Origin: Planctomycetota bacterium
GTDB lineage: Bacteria > Planctomycetota > Phycisphaerae > Sedimentisphaerales > Anaerohalosphaeraceae
NCBI GenBank assembly: GCA_013349435.1
Contig: DUZQ01000005.1
Span: 1-64,000 of the forward strand
Direction: 5' to 3'
Length of the DNA: 64,000 nucleotides
Under the pieces are notes generated by a model, which searched no databases, was not told the origin of the DNA, and saw only the letters and a program-made list of their open reading frames with translations. Below, in pieces: positions 7,426 to 16,859 of this stretch (within the stretch, counting starts at the first letter, position 1; each line of letters opens with the position of its first letter). The position numbers and the translations under genes are program-made.

Positions 7426-8166
7426 ATGGCTGTGCGTAATATAAAACTTACCGTTCATTATGACGGCAGTAATTATCACGGCTGGCAGGTCCAACCGGAC
7501 CATTTGACCGTGCAGGCGGAGATTACCGGCGCGATTGCCAGGCTCACGGGCAAGGATGTCATTGTCAACGGCGCAAGTCGTACAGACGCCGGGGTGAGTG
7601 CTCTGGGCCAGGTTGCCAATGTCAGAATTGACACGCCCATTCCGACGGAAAACTTTGTAAAGGCCCTTACCGAGATTCTTCCAAATGATATTGCAGTTAC
7701 CGAAGCCGTTGATGTGCCCTATGAATTTGACGCTATAACCTCGGCTAAGCATAAATTATACCGCTATAGTATTTATACCGGCCCTGTCCGGCCGGTTCTG
7801 GACATCAGGCACTGCTGGCACCTTCCGAGAAAGCTCGACGCCGACCGTATGGATAGAGGGGCAAAACTGCTTGTCGGCACAAAGGATTTTAAGTCTTTTG
7901 CTTCCGCTGCCGACAAACGCCAAAGCTCTGTAAGGACCGTTACCCGGTGTGATGTAAAAACCGAAGGCGAATGGATATATATTGCTGTCGAAGCGGACGG
8001 CTTTTTGTATAATATGGTGCGTAACATTGTAGGAACACTTGTCGAGATTGGCCGTGGGCGCTGGAGAGCTGAGAGGATAACCGAGATTCTTGAAGCAAGG
8101 GATCGCACTGCAGCAGGACCGATTGCACCGGCAGCGGGCCTTTGTCTTATACAAATTGAATACTGA
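7426..8166 (+). CDS. truA: tRNA pseudouridine(38-40) synthase TruA
   Basis: 246 residues. It isomerises uridines 38-40 of the tRNA anticodon arm. The catalytic Asp sits in SRTDAGVSA (D54). Also diagnostic are HYDGSNYHGWQ at the N terminus, HKLYRYSIYTG, FKSFAS and GFLYNMVRNIVGTLVEIGRG. It lies 10 bp downstream of asd and is probably cotranscribed with it. There is nothing unusual. Confidence 0.95.
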   Translation: MAVRNIKLTVHYDGSNYHGWQVQPDHLTVQAEITGAIARLTGKDVIVNGASRTDAGVSALGQVANVRIDTPIPTENFVKALTEILPNDIAVTEAVDVPYEFDAITSAKHKLYRYSIYTGPVRPVLDIRHCWHLPRKLDADRMDRGAKLLVGTKDFKSFASAADKRQSSVRTVTRCDVKTEGEWIYIAVEADGFLYNMVRNIVGTLVEIGRGRWRAERITEILEARDRTAAGPIAPAAGLCLIQIEY

Positions 8167-8241
8167 AGCCTCAGGGAGTTAAAAAGAAAATATTCTTAGC
8201 CAAAGATAAATTGAAGAAAAAAAACTCTGTGGCAAGATAAT

Positions 8242-9423
8242 ATGAGAATTGTTCACATAATAACCCGGCTCATACTCGGCGGCGCGCAAGAGAACACGCT
8301 GATTACCTGCAAGCTCTTAGCTGAGCGGGGCCATGATGTAACGCTTATAACAGGGCCTGCCCTTGGTCCGGAAGGAGCGCTTTTTCAGCAGGCCTTGAGC
8401 GAAAATTACAGAGTTGTCGTGATTAACAAGATGCGTCGAGCGATACACCCGCTTTATGATGCGATAAGTTATCTGCAAATCAAAATGTACTTGAAGCGGA
8501 TACAGCCGGACATTGTCCACACTCACTCGGCCAAGGCGGGCATATTGGGCCGATACGCCGCCCACAGCCTGAAGGGCAAACCGGGCGGCAAAGGCCGAAA
8601 CGTCCCCCGTGTTGTTCACACCATCCACGGCCTGGCGTTTCATCCTTATCAAAGTGATTGGCTGAACAAGTTTTACATTGCCATCGAAAAGGCGGCCGCT
8701 CACAAGACCGATGCCTTCATATCCGTTGCCGATGCGATGACTGAAAAGGCCGTTGCCGCTGGTCTCGGAAAAACTGAAGATTTCACCACTGCCTACTCCG
8801 CCATTGATGAAGCCGATTTCCTAAGCTCCCCAGACCCGGAGGAGATAAGAAGCTTTCGGCGGAAGTACGGGATAGGCCGGCAGGCGATTGTTCTTGTTAC
8901 TATTGGTCGTCTTTTTGAACTGAAAGGACACGAGTATATAATCGAGTCCGCCCGAAGACTGGCACCGAAGTATGAAAATCTGGTATGGCTTTTTGTCGGC
9001 GACGGCAAATTGGCCGGCCAAATCAAATCCGACATCCACTTAGCCAACCTCGGTTACAAATTCAGATTCACAGGCCTCCTTGGCCCCGAACAGATACCAC
9101 TCGCTATACACGCCTCGGATATACTCGTACACTGCTCGCTACGTGAAGGTCTGGCCCGCGTGCTGCCCCAGGCGATGCTTTGCGCTAAACCCGTTGTCAG
9201 CTTCGATATTGACGGGGCAAAAGAGGTTGTAAGCAGGAAAACGGGTTTCCTAGTCGAACCTGAAAATATTGAACAGTTGACGCAGGCATGTGAACAACTG
9301 GTAACAAATCCTGAGTTGAGGATTAGGCTGGGCCAGTCGGGCAGGGAGTTTGTCAAGGAACAATTCGCCCCGGAGACAATGGTCGACACCATTGAACAAG
9401 TCTATCAAAAACTGACAAAGTAA
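8242..9423 (+). CDS. GT4 family glycosyltransferase
   Basis: 393 residues, GT-B fold. The N-terminal domain starts MRIVHIITRLILGGAQENTL, the glycine-rich acceptor loop usual in exopolysaccharide/LPS-type GT4 enzymes. The C-terminal domain has VTIGRLFELKGHEYIIE and the donor-binding segment LREGLARVLPQAMLCAKPVV. There is no membrane segment, so it is probably peripheral at the cytoplasmic face. The sugar and acceptor are not inferable. It lies 75 bp after truA, and a SAM methyltransferase follows. Confidence 0.88.
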   Translation: MRIVHIITRLILGGAQENTLITCKLLAERGHDVTLITGPALGPEGALFQQALSENYRVVVINKMRRAIHPLYDAISYLQIKMYLKRIQPDIVHTHSAKAGILGRYAAHSLKGKPGGKGRNVPRVVHTIHGLAFHPYQSDWLNKFYIAIEKAAAHKTDAFISVADAMTEKAVAAGLGKTEDFTTAYSAIDEADFLSSPDPEEIRSFRRKYGIGRQAIVLVTIGRLFELKGHEYIIESARRLAPKYENLVWLFVGDGKLAGQIKSDIHLANLGYKFRFTGLLGPEQIPLAIHASDILVHCSLREGLARVLPQAMLCAKPVVSFDIDGAKEVVSRKTGFLVEPENIEQLTQACEQLVTNPELRIRLGQSGREFVKEQFAPETMVDTIEQVYQKLTK

Positions 9424-9509
9424 CTCTGTATTTTAACTATGTCGGCATGGTTCGCTCTTGAGGTTATGGAAGGTGTTTACCAAAGTAGTAATTAGCGGAG
9501 AAATATCAG

Positions 9510-10382
9510 ATGACAAAAGACCTTATCAACATCTTGGACTTAGTTGGTCGTAAAGCCGTACCAGAGCCTTGGGCAGAGGGGGATAATATTCCCTGGAGCG
9601 AACCTGGTTTCAGTGAGAGAATGCTAAAGCAGCATTTGTCACAGGCCCATGATTTGGCGAGCAGGCGATTTGAGACCATTGATACGCATATTGCGTGGAT
9701 TCATCAAAAATTACTGGAAGGTAAACAATCTAAAATCCTTGATCTTGGTTGTGGGCCGGGCTTTTATGCCGGCCGATTGGCAAAGCTGGGCCATGAATGT
9801 GTTGGGATTGATTATTCGCCGGCTTCGATAAAATATGCTGCCGAACAGGCAGGCAAAGAAAAGCTGATTTGTAATTATTTGCATGAGGATATAAGAAAGG
9901 CTGAATTCAACATCGGATTCGACCTGGTTATGCTTATCTATGGTGAATTGAACGTTTTTCGGCCTGCTGATGCTACGGCTATTCTTAAAAAAGCTAATCG
10001 TGCTCTCAGCGAACACGGGATTTTGCTTCTTGAACCACATTCTTTTGGTGTGGTTAAGAGCATCGGCGAGCAGCCATCTTCTTGGTATTCCGCAAAGTCG
10101 GGACTTTTTTCAGATAAGCCTCACATTTGCCTTGAGGAAGGTTTTTGGGACGGGCAAAGCAACACCTCAACAAAGAGATACTTCATAATTGATGCGTCAA
10201 CTGTTGATGTAGCCCATTATGCAACAACTTATCAGGCTTATACGGACCAGCAGTACAGCAGTTTACTTAAAGAGAGCGGCTTTGAAGCGATAGAATTTTA
10301 CCCATCATTGGGAGAATCTAAGGATAAATATCAGGAGGATCTGATTGCGATAGTTGCAAAGAAAAGTAATGATGGCAAATGA
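9510..10382 (+). CDS. Class I SAM-dependent methyltransferase
   Basis: 290 residues with motif I ILDLGCGPGFYAGRLA, then HECVGIDYSPASIKYA (motif II acidic end) and FDLVMLIYGELNVF (motif III/IV). The C-terminal half has a YSSLLKESGFEAIEFYPSLG strand-helix typical of small-molecule methyltransferases. There is no membrane segment. The substrate is unknown. It lies 86 bp after the glycosyltransferase on the same strand, so a role in modifying a glycan or lipid is possible but unsupported. Confidence 0.82.
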   Translation: MTKDLINILDLVGRKAVPEPWAEGDNIPWSEPGFSERMLKQHLSQAHDLASRRFETIDTHIAWIHQKLLEGKQSKILDLGCGPGFYAGRLAKLGHECVGIDYSPASIKYAAEQAGKEKLICNYLHEDIRKAEFNIGFDLVMLIYGELNVFRPADATAILKKANRALSEHGILLLEPHSFGVVKSIGEQPSSWYSAKSGLFSDKPHICLEEGFWDGQSNTSTKRYFIIDASTVDVAHYATTYQAYTDQQYSSLLKESGFEAIEFYPSLGESKDKYQEDLIAIVAKKSNDGK

Positions 10383-10477
10383 ATAACCTTTGATATAAGG
10401 GCAACGACACAGGCACAAGGCATTATAGCAAAAAGACCGGATATTAACCGGCGAGTAAATGCAAGGAGAATAACATT

Positions 10478-10894
10478 ATGAGAAGTTACAGAAAAGAGTT
10501 GTGGTTTCAAACAAAACAAAGACGTGAATTTATCAACATCACTCCAGAGATCCAGGCCTGCCTTGCCGAGAGCGGCATTAAGGAAGGTTTCGTGCTTTGC
10601 AACGCCATGCACATTACCGCAAGCGTCTTCATAAACGACAACGAGTCCGGACTGCACCATGATTTTGAGGTATGGCTCGAAAAGCTCGCCCCGGAAAAAC
10701 CTTACTCCCAGTACCGACATAACGGCTACGAGGACAACGCCGATGCACACCTTAAGCGTACCGTAATGGGCAGGGAAGTGGTCGTTGCGGTAACAAACGG
10801 CAGGCTCGACTTTGGTCCGTGGGAGCAGATTTTCTACGGCGAGTTCGACGGCAAACGCAAAAAACGCGTCCTTGTAAAAATTATCGGCGAATAG
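10478..10894 (+). CDS. YjbQ/UPF0047 family protein
   Basis: 138 residues matching the YjbQ fold: [17 protein letters not shown], then [20 protein letters not shown] and [21 protein letters not shown], which carry the conserved His/Asp/Asn residues. Members are annotated as secondary thiamine-phosphate synthase on the basis of suppressor activity in E. coli, but the native role is unsettled. AAGGAG lies upstream of the ATG. A LysE-type exporter follows after about 18 bp. Confidence 0.88.
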   Translation: MRSYRKELWFQTKQRREFINITPEIQACLAESGIKEGFVLCNAMHITASVFINDNESGLHHDFEVWLEKLAPEKPYSQYRHNGYEDNADAHLKRTVMGREVVVAVTNGRLDFGPWEQIFYGEFDGKRKKRVLVKIIGE

Positions 10895-10912
10895 AAAGCG
10901 GACACCTTTGTG

Positions 10913-11545
10913 ATGAGTACGCTTACATTTCTTGCCAGTGCCGTTATTATATCGCTGTCCGGCGTGATGGCGCCGGGAGCACTTACAGCCGCCACCATAG
11001 CACAAGGCACACGCTCGAAAAATGCAGGTTCACTTATCGCCATAGGTCATGCTGTCATCGAAATCCCGCTAATAGGCCTACTTGTGCTCGGCTTTGATAT
11101 TTTTCTTAAAAGTGAAAAAACACAAATTGTTATCGGCTTTGCAGGCGGTCTTTTTCTGCTCTGGATGGGTATTGGAATGATTCGAGGCCTTCAAAAGGCC
11201 GAGCACTCCTGTTCCGACATCTATAAAACCGGCCCGGTCATGACGGGTTTTATTCTTTCAGTCAGCAACCCGTACTTTCTGCTTTGGTGGGCAACTGTAG
11301 GGCTGAACCTTGCATTGAAGGCACAGGCTCTTGGTGTGCTTGCGCTGGTGCTTTTTACCGCCGTTCACTGGCTGTGCGACCTTGTGTGGCTGGGCGCTCT
11401 GTCATTTGCAAGCTTCAAAGGTTCTGCGCTTCTAAGCCCCCGAAGACAGAAATTCGTGTTCGGCTTTTGTGCAGCCGCTCTGGTTTGTTTCGGCGCCAAA
11501 TTCATCTATGACGCCTCATCGGCATTGTCGGGCCTCTATCGGTAA
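10913..11545 (+). CDS. LysE/RhtB-type amino-acid exporter
   Basis: About 210 residues, strongly hydrophobic with six likely membrane helices. It starts TFLASAVIISLSGVMAPGAL, and the Pro-Gly of the LysE superfamily signature (usually PGP) is retained as APGAL. SNPYFLLWWATVGLNL matches the conserved (N)P(K) helix-break segment. It is probably an efflux carrier for an amino acid or related metabolite in the inner membrane. Both GTG (10910) and ATG (10913) are possible starts, and ATG is preferred. It is convergent with the AsmA-like gene, 15 bp away. Confidence 0.82.
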   Translation: MSTLTFLASAVIISLSGVMAPGALTAATIAQGTRSKNAGSLIAIGHAVIEIPLIGLLVLGFDIFLKSEKTQIVIGFAGGLFLLWMGIGMIRGLQKAEHSCSDIYKTGPVMTGFILSVSNPYFLLWWATVGLNLALKAQALGVLALVLFTAVHWLCDLVWLGALSFASFKGSALLSPRRQKFVFGFCAAALVCFGAKFIYDASSALSGLYR

Positions 11546-11560
11546 AGTCCTTTTAACGTG

Positions 11561-14221
11561 CTACTTCAAAACTTTCTCCAAGAGTCTCAGTCCCTGTCTG
11601 ATTGCTTCGGATTCGAGGAGCTTTTGGACATTGATTTTAGGATTGTCCAGGGTTCCCTCAATCGGAAGTTTGATTCTGTCGGCGGCAGTTTCTCCCCCTT
11701 TAACAGTTCCACCGCTGAATGTGTACGGCAGCGTTACGTTCATATCAAGGCTTTTGTCCAGGCCGATTTTGCCTGCAAAGTTTACGGGATTCTCGCCGAC
11801 ATTTATCTGCATGTCATCGTAGCTTAAAACTCCCTTTTGAAGAACAAATTTTGTCGGCATCATCGTCATATCCACACCGCGTCCGCCCGTTACCGAAACA
11901 ATCTGAGCCAACAAATCCGACGCCTCCAGTCGCATCTTTTCTATACTTACAGTCCCCGCAACGACCGCATCGCCTTTTGCGGCGCCTTCAAGTGGAATGC
12001 TCAGTTTCTCACAGTAAAAATCGGCTACCCCGCGAACATTTACCGCATCGGCGAAAACAGGATTAAGATACATTAGTAACTGTCTGCTTGTATCATCGTT
12101 TATATTAACCTTTTCTATTATCCGCATAGGTCCGGAAATCTTGAAAAGCACAGGTTTTTCTTTGAGGTTCACCGCCCCTGCCAGATTGAGTTTGCCGTTG
12201 TTGACGGTCGCCGAAAAAGGCTCAATCGAAAGAGCGCCCTGTTTGACCGTGATTTGCATCTCTGTCGGACCGAAGTGCAGACCTTTATATGTTGCTTTGT
12301 CGAAACCGAATTTCGCAGCAGTATTCAGATTTGCAAGCAGGGAACCTTTTTCGGCGGGGTTGTATTCTGATTCAATTTCTATATCAGTGGTTCGTTTTCC
12401 CTCCATTGTCAACCCACTTGGGATAAATGCACCGGCTATGGTAGAGGCCGCGGCAAGGTCGTACTCGGCATCGATTCGGCCGCTCAATTTGGTTCTTTCC
12501 GCGGCGCCGGTCTGTGTAAGATTGCCGGTTACATCTATCTGTGAGCTGTCAATCCGTAAATCCCGTATCTGGTAAGTCTTTTCAGTAAAATCCAGGAGCA
12601 CATCTGCAAAGATACTAATCAACTTTTCTTCAAAAGGTTTTTTCCCGGGCAGGTTTATCCGGGCATCGGTAATCTGTGTTGAGTCGGTTGCCACTGTCAG
12701 TTTCCTGTTTTCCCCGGCGACCGAAAGGTCTGACTTTAAGTTGCCGCTTACCGTCATCCCTTCAGCAAGCGGTTTGACAAGTTCGATAAAGGGCTGTGCC
12801 TTTTGCAGGTCGATGTCCGCTTTAATCCCCAGTCCAAGCTTCTGAGCGGCTTGTTCACCCAGTGGCACAACCGAATCTGCAATTTTCACCCTTCCGAAAT
12901 CTGCCGTTGTTTGAAATGAATTGATATTCAGGAGGTCCCCTTCCGTATCGACCCCAAGCACGAAATCCATATCAACAGAAGAAGCTGGCGTCGCTTTTTT
13001 TCCGTTGCCGGCAATAAATTGTTCAATAACAGCCTGTCCGCGGACGGTTATTTTTTCGTCGTCGAAAGATATTTTGCCCGTCTCTGTAGCCCTGCCTGCA
13101 ATCGTGTAATCACCGAAGTCTATGAACTGTCCGGCAAAGGCCTGCAAGCCGGCAAGGTCCGCTGTTGCTTCATAGTCAACGGAATTTATTCCGCCTCCAC
13201 AGTCAATGGTGCAAAAAGATGATTTTAAGTTGAGCTTGTCGATAATAATGTTTTTGTCGTCGGAGGATATTTGGGCATCCATTGTAACAGGCTCGGCAAT
13301 TGCCGTTTTTTTTCCGCGTATATCCTTTTCAAAACCCGACAAGACGGCGCTTGCCTGCAGCTTTTCGAATCTACCGTCGTCGATTCCGGCGGTTATATCT
13401 CCGTTAAGTATGCCGGCGGCGTCTATTTCCCTGCCCGCCAAGGCAAAAAGCGGGCCAAGAGTTTCCAGGTCGAGGTTTTCAACCTTGACGGTAAAATCTC
13501 CACTTGTTTGCTTTAGTGTCCAGCTCTTTTTTGTAGCAGGTGTCAGGTTTCCCTTCGCGGAGATTTTGGATTCGGTCCGGCTGTCGGCCACCTTAATCGC
13601 AACGTCAAAAGTCGATTTTTTCCCCAATGGATTCAGGTCCAGTTTCGATCCTATGTTGCTGACTTTAAGGACGTTAAGGTCCCTTTGCCCGGATGCCGGT
13701 ATTATCGTTAGGTCCCCCCCATTTACGGTAAGGTCAACCTTTGCCAGAGCCAGTCGGGTGTTTTTTTCTTTTTCTGCAGCAGTTTTTTCCCCCGGCGGTG
13801 CAGTCTTATCGTCTGTGTCTTTGGTCCGGCCTTTGACATTGATTATCACCTGCGGCTCATCAATCAAAGTTTCACCGAGGGCCACTATTCCAAGAAGCAA
13901 CGGCATATAGTGGGGTTTTGTAGAAAACTCCTTAATCCTGGCCGAAGTCGCTCCGGAGTCATCTTCAAAGGTCAAATCCCTGACTCTGATTCCCTTGTAC
14001 CACCCCATGGAAAAATCCCCCATACCTACTTTTCCGTTGACAGAGCGATTTATTTTACCGAGGATGAAGTTTTTGCCGCTGTTTGAAGACAGGTATAGCG
14101 GCATAACAATAACAAGCAGCAAGACAAATACCACAGCAATTACTGCTATCCAGCCTATAGTTTTGATTTTAACGAGGCCTTTGCTTTTTTCCGTATGTAC
14201 AGAATTGTCGGCGGTGCGCAT
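11561..14221 (-). CDS. AsmA-like envelope protein
   Basis: 886 residues. A short cytoplasmic N terminus and one transmembrane helix (TIGWIAVIAVVFVLLLVIVM, about residues 21-40) are followed by a long periplasmic region of repeated beta-strand segments and many I/V/F-x-G-x-L patterns. Like AsmA/YhdP/TamB relatives it ends with a segment of predicted beta structure (NVGENPVNFAGKIGLDKSLDMNVTLPYTF). Such proteins are implicated in lipid transport and outer-membrane homeostasis. The gene follows frr on the same strand, 76 bp downstream. Confidence 0.7.
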   Translation of the reverse strand: MRTADNSVHTEKSKGLVKIKTIGWIAVIAVVFVLLLVIVMPLYLSSNSGKNFILGKINRSVNGKVGMGDFSMGWYKGIRVRDLTFEDDSGATSARIKEFSTKPHYMPLLLGIVALGETLIDEPQVIINVKGRTKDTDDKTAPPGEKTAAEKEKNTRLALAKVDLTVNGGDLTIIPASGQRDLNVLKVSNIGSKLDLNPLGKKSTFDVAIKVADSRTESKISAKGNLTPATKKSWTLKQTSGDFTVKVENLDLETLGPLFALAGREIDAAGILNGDITAGIDDGRFEKLQASAVLSGFEKDIRGKKTAIAEPVTMDAQISSDDKNIIIDKLNLKSSFCTIDCGGGINSVDYEATADLAGLQAFAGQFIDFGDYTIAGRATETGKISFDDEKITVRGQAVIEQFIAGNGKKATPASSVDMDFVLGVDTEGDLLNINSFQTTADFGRVKIADSVVPLGEQAAQKLGLGIKADIDLQKAQPFIELVKPLAEGMTVSGNLKSDLSVAGENRKLTVATDSTQITDARINLPGKKPFEEKLISIFADVLLDFTEKTYQIRDLRIDSSQIDVTGNLTQTGAAERTKLSGRIDAEYDLAAASTIAGAFIPSGLTMEGKRTTDIEIESEYNPAEKGSLLANLNTAAKFGFDKATYKGLHFGPTEMQITVKQGALSIEPFSATVNNGKLNLAGAVNLKEKPVLFKISGPMRIIEKVNINDDTSRQLLMYLNPVFADAVNVRGVADFYCEKLSIPLEGAAKGDAVVAGTVSIEKMRLEASDLLAQIVSVTGGRGVDMTMMPTKFVLQKGVLSYDDMQINVGENPVNFAGKIGLDKSLDMNVTLPYTFSGGTVKGGETAADRIKLPIEGTLDNPKINVQKLLESEAIRQGLRLLEKVLK

Positions 14222-14297
14222 TTTTCCAGTCCTTCGAAAAACGTTTTTGAGATTTGCTTCTTTCGGCCCGGCCCGTCAGACGTCCACTGATGTAAAA

Positions 14298-14858
14298 TCA
14301 GTCCGACATAATTTCATCCGACTTTGTCTTAATAACCACATCCACCTTTTCGGTATATTCTTTGGTAAGATTGTCTATTTTCTTCTTGCCTCTGTCCCGC
14401 TGGTCTTCGGTAATAAGCTTTTCCTTTTCCTTTTCGTCCAACTGTTTGTTGGCGTCGCGTCTTATGTTCCTGATACCCACCTTGGTCTTTTCGCCCATCT
14501 GCTTTACCTGTTGTGTAAGCTGCTTTCTTCTTTCGACACTCAAAGGCGGAATATTCAGCCGAATAATTTTTGCATCGGCAATGGGATTAAGGCTCAGGTC
14601 ACTGTTTTTGATGGCTTTTTCAATATCTTTGAGGCTTGCCGGGTCGAACGGCTTAATGACTATAGTGGCAGGTTCGGGGGTGGCAATGGTCGCCAACTGT
14701 TTCAGGGGAGTCCTACTGCCGTAATAATCGACCATGACGTTTTCCACGAGTCCGGAGGAGGCCCTTCCGGTGCGAACCGAACGCAGTTCGGTTTGCAGAA
14801 ACTGGACCGATTTGTCCATGTGCTGCTTGTGCTCTTCAATTATCTGTCTTCCGGGCAT
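14298..14858 (-). CDS. frr: Ribosome recycling factor
   Basis: 186 residues, the standard length. It splits post-termination ribosomes with EF-G. Diagnostic segments are ELRSVRTGRASSGLVENVMVDYYG at the N-terminal helix and LNIPPLSVERRKQLTQQVKQMGEKTKVGIRNIRRDAN. It is the last gene of the rpsB-tsf-pyrH-frr cluster, separated from pyrH by 207 bp containing REP-like repeats. Confidence 0.96.
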   Translation of the reverse strand: MPGRQIIEEHKQHMDKSVQFLQTELRSVRTGRASSGLVENVMVDYYGSRTPLKQLATIATPEPATIVIKPFDPASLKDIEKAIKNSDLSLNPIADAKIIRLNIPPLSVERRKQLTQQVKQMGEKTKVGIRNIRRDANKQLDEKEKEKLITEDQRDRGKKKIDNLTKEYTEKVDVVIKTKSDEIMSD

Positions 14859-14895
14859 ATTTGTTAATCCCCTTCTTGATAAAAATTCACCTCAA

Positions 14896-15062
14896 CCCCG
14901 CGTAAAATGCGGGGCTAAATAAATGTAGTGTGCGATGTATCGCACCACTCCTATCGGGCGGCTCGCGCCGCCGCGCTTCTGTTTCTTTTGCTTTTCTATC
15001 GGCTCGCGCCGCCGGGCTTCTGTTTCTTTGCGTATCGGGCGGCTTGTGCCGATGCGCTTTTG
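14896..15062. repeat. Hairpins and REP-like palindromes between pyrH and frr
   Basis: Two short inverted repeats, CCCCGC-7nt-GCGGGG (14896-14914) and GTGCGAT-gt-ATCGCAC (14930-14945), are followed by three copies of the REP-like unit TCGGGCGGCTCGCGCCGCCG / CGCTTCTG (near 14957, 14999 and 15029, decaying). The same unit brackets the transposase at 25 kb. Its presence inside the frr-pyrH operon may shape mRNA stability. Confidence 0.7.
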
Positions 15063-15065
15063 TTT

Positions 15066-15782
15066 TCAACTGATGAGCGTCCCGATGTCCTGGCCGTAAA
15101 GAGCTTTTGTAATGTTACCCTTCTTGAAGATGTTCAGAACCACAATGGGAATATTGTTGTCGCTGCAAAGACTTATTGCCGCCGGGTCTATCACACGCAG
15201 ACCACGCTTCAAAACGTCATTGTATCTCAACGCCTTCAGCAGTTTTGCCTCGGGTTTCTTCATTGGGTCATCCGTATAAACGCCATCAACCTTGGTGGCC
15301 TTTATGATAACATCTGCATCAAGTTCAGCCGCCCTAAGCGCTGCGCAGGTATCCGTTGAGAAGAACGGATTTCCCGTCCCGCCCGCCAGAATCGCAACTC
15401 TGCCAAGTTCCAGGTGTCTGAGGCATCTGCGCCGTATGAAAGGCTCACAAATCGCCGCGACCTCGATAGCACTTAAAACCCTCGTCGGCTGACCGAGCCT
15501 TTCCAGAGTTTCCTGCAGTGCACAGGCGTTAATCACGGTAGCCAGCATACCCATATAGTCGGCGGTGTTTTGGGGGATGTGGCTTTGTTTCGAGAACGTC
15601 TCGCCTCTAAGGAAATTTCCACCACCGACGACAATCGCAACCTGTGGGCCGAGCTTGCATATCTGGGCAATCCGTTGGGCAATGGACTCAAGAGCATCTC
15701 CGTCGATACCAAAACCGCCCGGCCGGCAAAAACTCTCACCCGACAGTTTCAACAACACGCGCTTGTACTTTATTTTTTCCAT
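15066..15782 (-). CDS. pyrH: UMP kinase
   Basis: 238 residues. It phosphorylates UMP to UDP (amino-acid kinase fold, hexameric). Diagnostic are KRVLLKLSGESF, VAIVVGGGNFLRG, DYMGMLATVINACALQ, FILAGGTGNPFFSTDT-like VAILAGGTGNPFFSTDTCAALRA and ATKVDGVYTDDP. Length is typical. It lies 63 bp downstream of tsf in the conserved translation cluster. Confidence 0.96.
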   Translation of the reverse strand: MEKIKYKRVLLKLSGESFCRPGGFGIDGDALESIAQRIAQICKLGPQVAIVVGGGNFLRGETFSKQSHIPQNTADYMGMLATVINACALQETLERLGQPTRVLSAIEVAAICEPFIRRRCLRHLELGRVAILAGGTGNPFFSTDTCAALRAAELDADVIIKATKVDGVYTDDPMKKPEAKLLKALRYNDVLKRGLRVIDPAAISLCSDNNIPIVVLNIFKKGNITKALYGQDIGTLIS

Positions 15783-15845
15783 TCGCCTGCCGAAATACCC
15801 AAAACATCGTAAGATGATTTTGCCGATGTTGATTATATCGCTGTT

Positions 15846-16706
15846 TCAGCCGATTTCAAATCGTACAAATTTCTTTATTTTTGCCTCGCCCCCCGCCTGC
15901 TTAGCCACCTCTGCCAAGACCTGGGCGACCGTCTTACTGTCATCCTTTACAAAGGGTTGTTCAACAAGGCAGTTTTCTTTGAAGAACTTTTTCATTTTTC
16001 CTTCAACGATTTTGTCAATGATGTTCGCAGGCTTATTTTTCATCTGCTCGGCGGCGATTTCCTTTTCCCTCTGTATAATTGCCGGGTCAATCTTATCGCT
16101 GTCCACCGCCACGGGCTTTATTGCCGTAATGTGCATCGCAATATCGGCGGCTATCGTTGACAAAGCACCTGCCGACTCGTCTGTATCCGCTTCAATCTGG
16201 ACCATTGCTCCCACTTTATTATTAAAGTGAACATAAGTCCCGATAACGCCTGAGTCTGGTACAGTGTACCTCGTAAAATCACCAACTTCAATTTTCTCCC
16301 CAGTCTTGCTTACCGCCTCGGTTAGTACCTCTGAGAATTTTTTGCCTTCAACATCGGTCTCAAGAATAGCATCGGTTCCCTCATCACTCCGGCAAGCCAG
16401 CATATATTTTCCGAGTTCATGCGCGGCGGTGGTGAAATCGTCGCTTTTTGCAACAAAATCCGTCTCGCAGCAAAGTGCCGCCATTGCCGCAGTGGTGCTA
16501 TTTGCATCTTTTTTGCAAACGATTATTCCCTCGGTAGTTTCTCTTGCGGCCCGTTTTGCTAATGTTGCCAGGCCTTTCTTTCGCAGAAGCGCCATTGCTT
16601 CTGTTATGTCACCATTTGTTTCGACAAGTGCCTTCTTACAGTCCATCATACCCTGACCGCTCATCTTACGAAGCTTCATTACAACCGAAGCAGCAATCTC
16701 CGCCAT
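15846..16706 (-). CDS. tsf: Elongation factor Ts
   Basis: 286 residues. It is the nucleotide exchange factor for EF-Tu. The N-terminal UBA-like domain has VMKLRKMSGQGMMDCKKALVE, and the core contains the conserved CETDFVAKSDDF. The C-terminal part has LVEQPFVKDDSKTVAQVL. It sits between rpsB and pyrH as in most bacteria. Confidence 0.96.
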   Translation of the reverse strand: MAEIAASVVMKLRKMSGQGMMDCKKALVETNGDITEAMALLRKKGLATLAKRAARETTEGIIVCKKDANSTTAAMAALCCETDFVAKSDDFTTAAHELGKYMLACRSDEGTDAILETDVEGKKFSEVLTEAVSKTGEKIEVGDFTRYTVPDSGVIGTYVHFNNKVGAMVQIEADTDESAGALSTIAADIAMHITAIKPVAVDSDKIDPAIIQREKEIAAEQMKNKPANIIDKIVEGKMKKFFKENCLVEQPFVKDDSKTVAQVLAEVAKQAGGEAKIKKFVRFEIG

Positions 16707-16748
16707 TTCTTTATGCTCCCATAAAAACTAAAAAACTCAAACCTCTAT

Positions 16749-16834
16749 GCCATTCTGAGGCGAAGCCGAAAAATCTCAATTCTCCGAAAATGTCATTCCG
16801 AACCCATTCGGCTGCGCTCCTTCCAGAATGACAT
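16749..16834. repeat. GTCATTC-type dispersed palindromic element in rpsB-tsf spacer
   Basis: It begins with CATTCTGAGGCGAAGCCG and contains TGTCATTCCG (from 16791) facing CCAGAATGACA (to 16834) with a GGCTGCGCTCC loop. It is the same family as the elements at 1-160, 19773, 44925 and 55767. It fills most of the rpsB-tsf spacer without interrupting either gene. Confidence 0.7.
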
Positions 16835-16859
16835 ACACCTCTGACTTCTGACTTCCGAC

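Noticed and set aside
13206-13910. 234-residue plus-strand ORF opposite the AsmA-like gene
   Set aside because: It is a shadow of the long minus-strand gene, with serine/phenylalanine-rich composition and no ribosome binding site.
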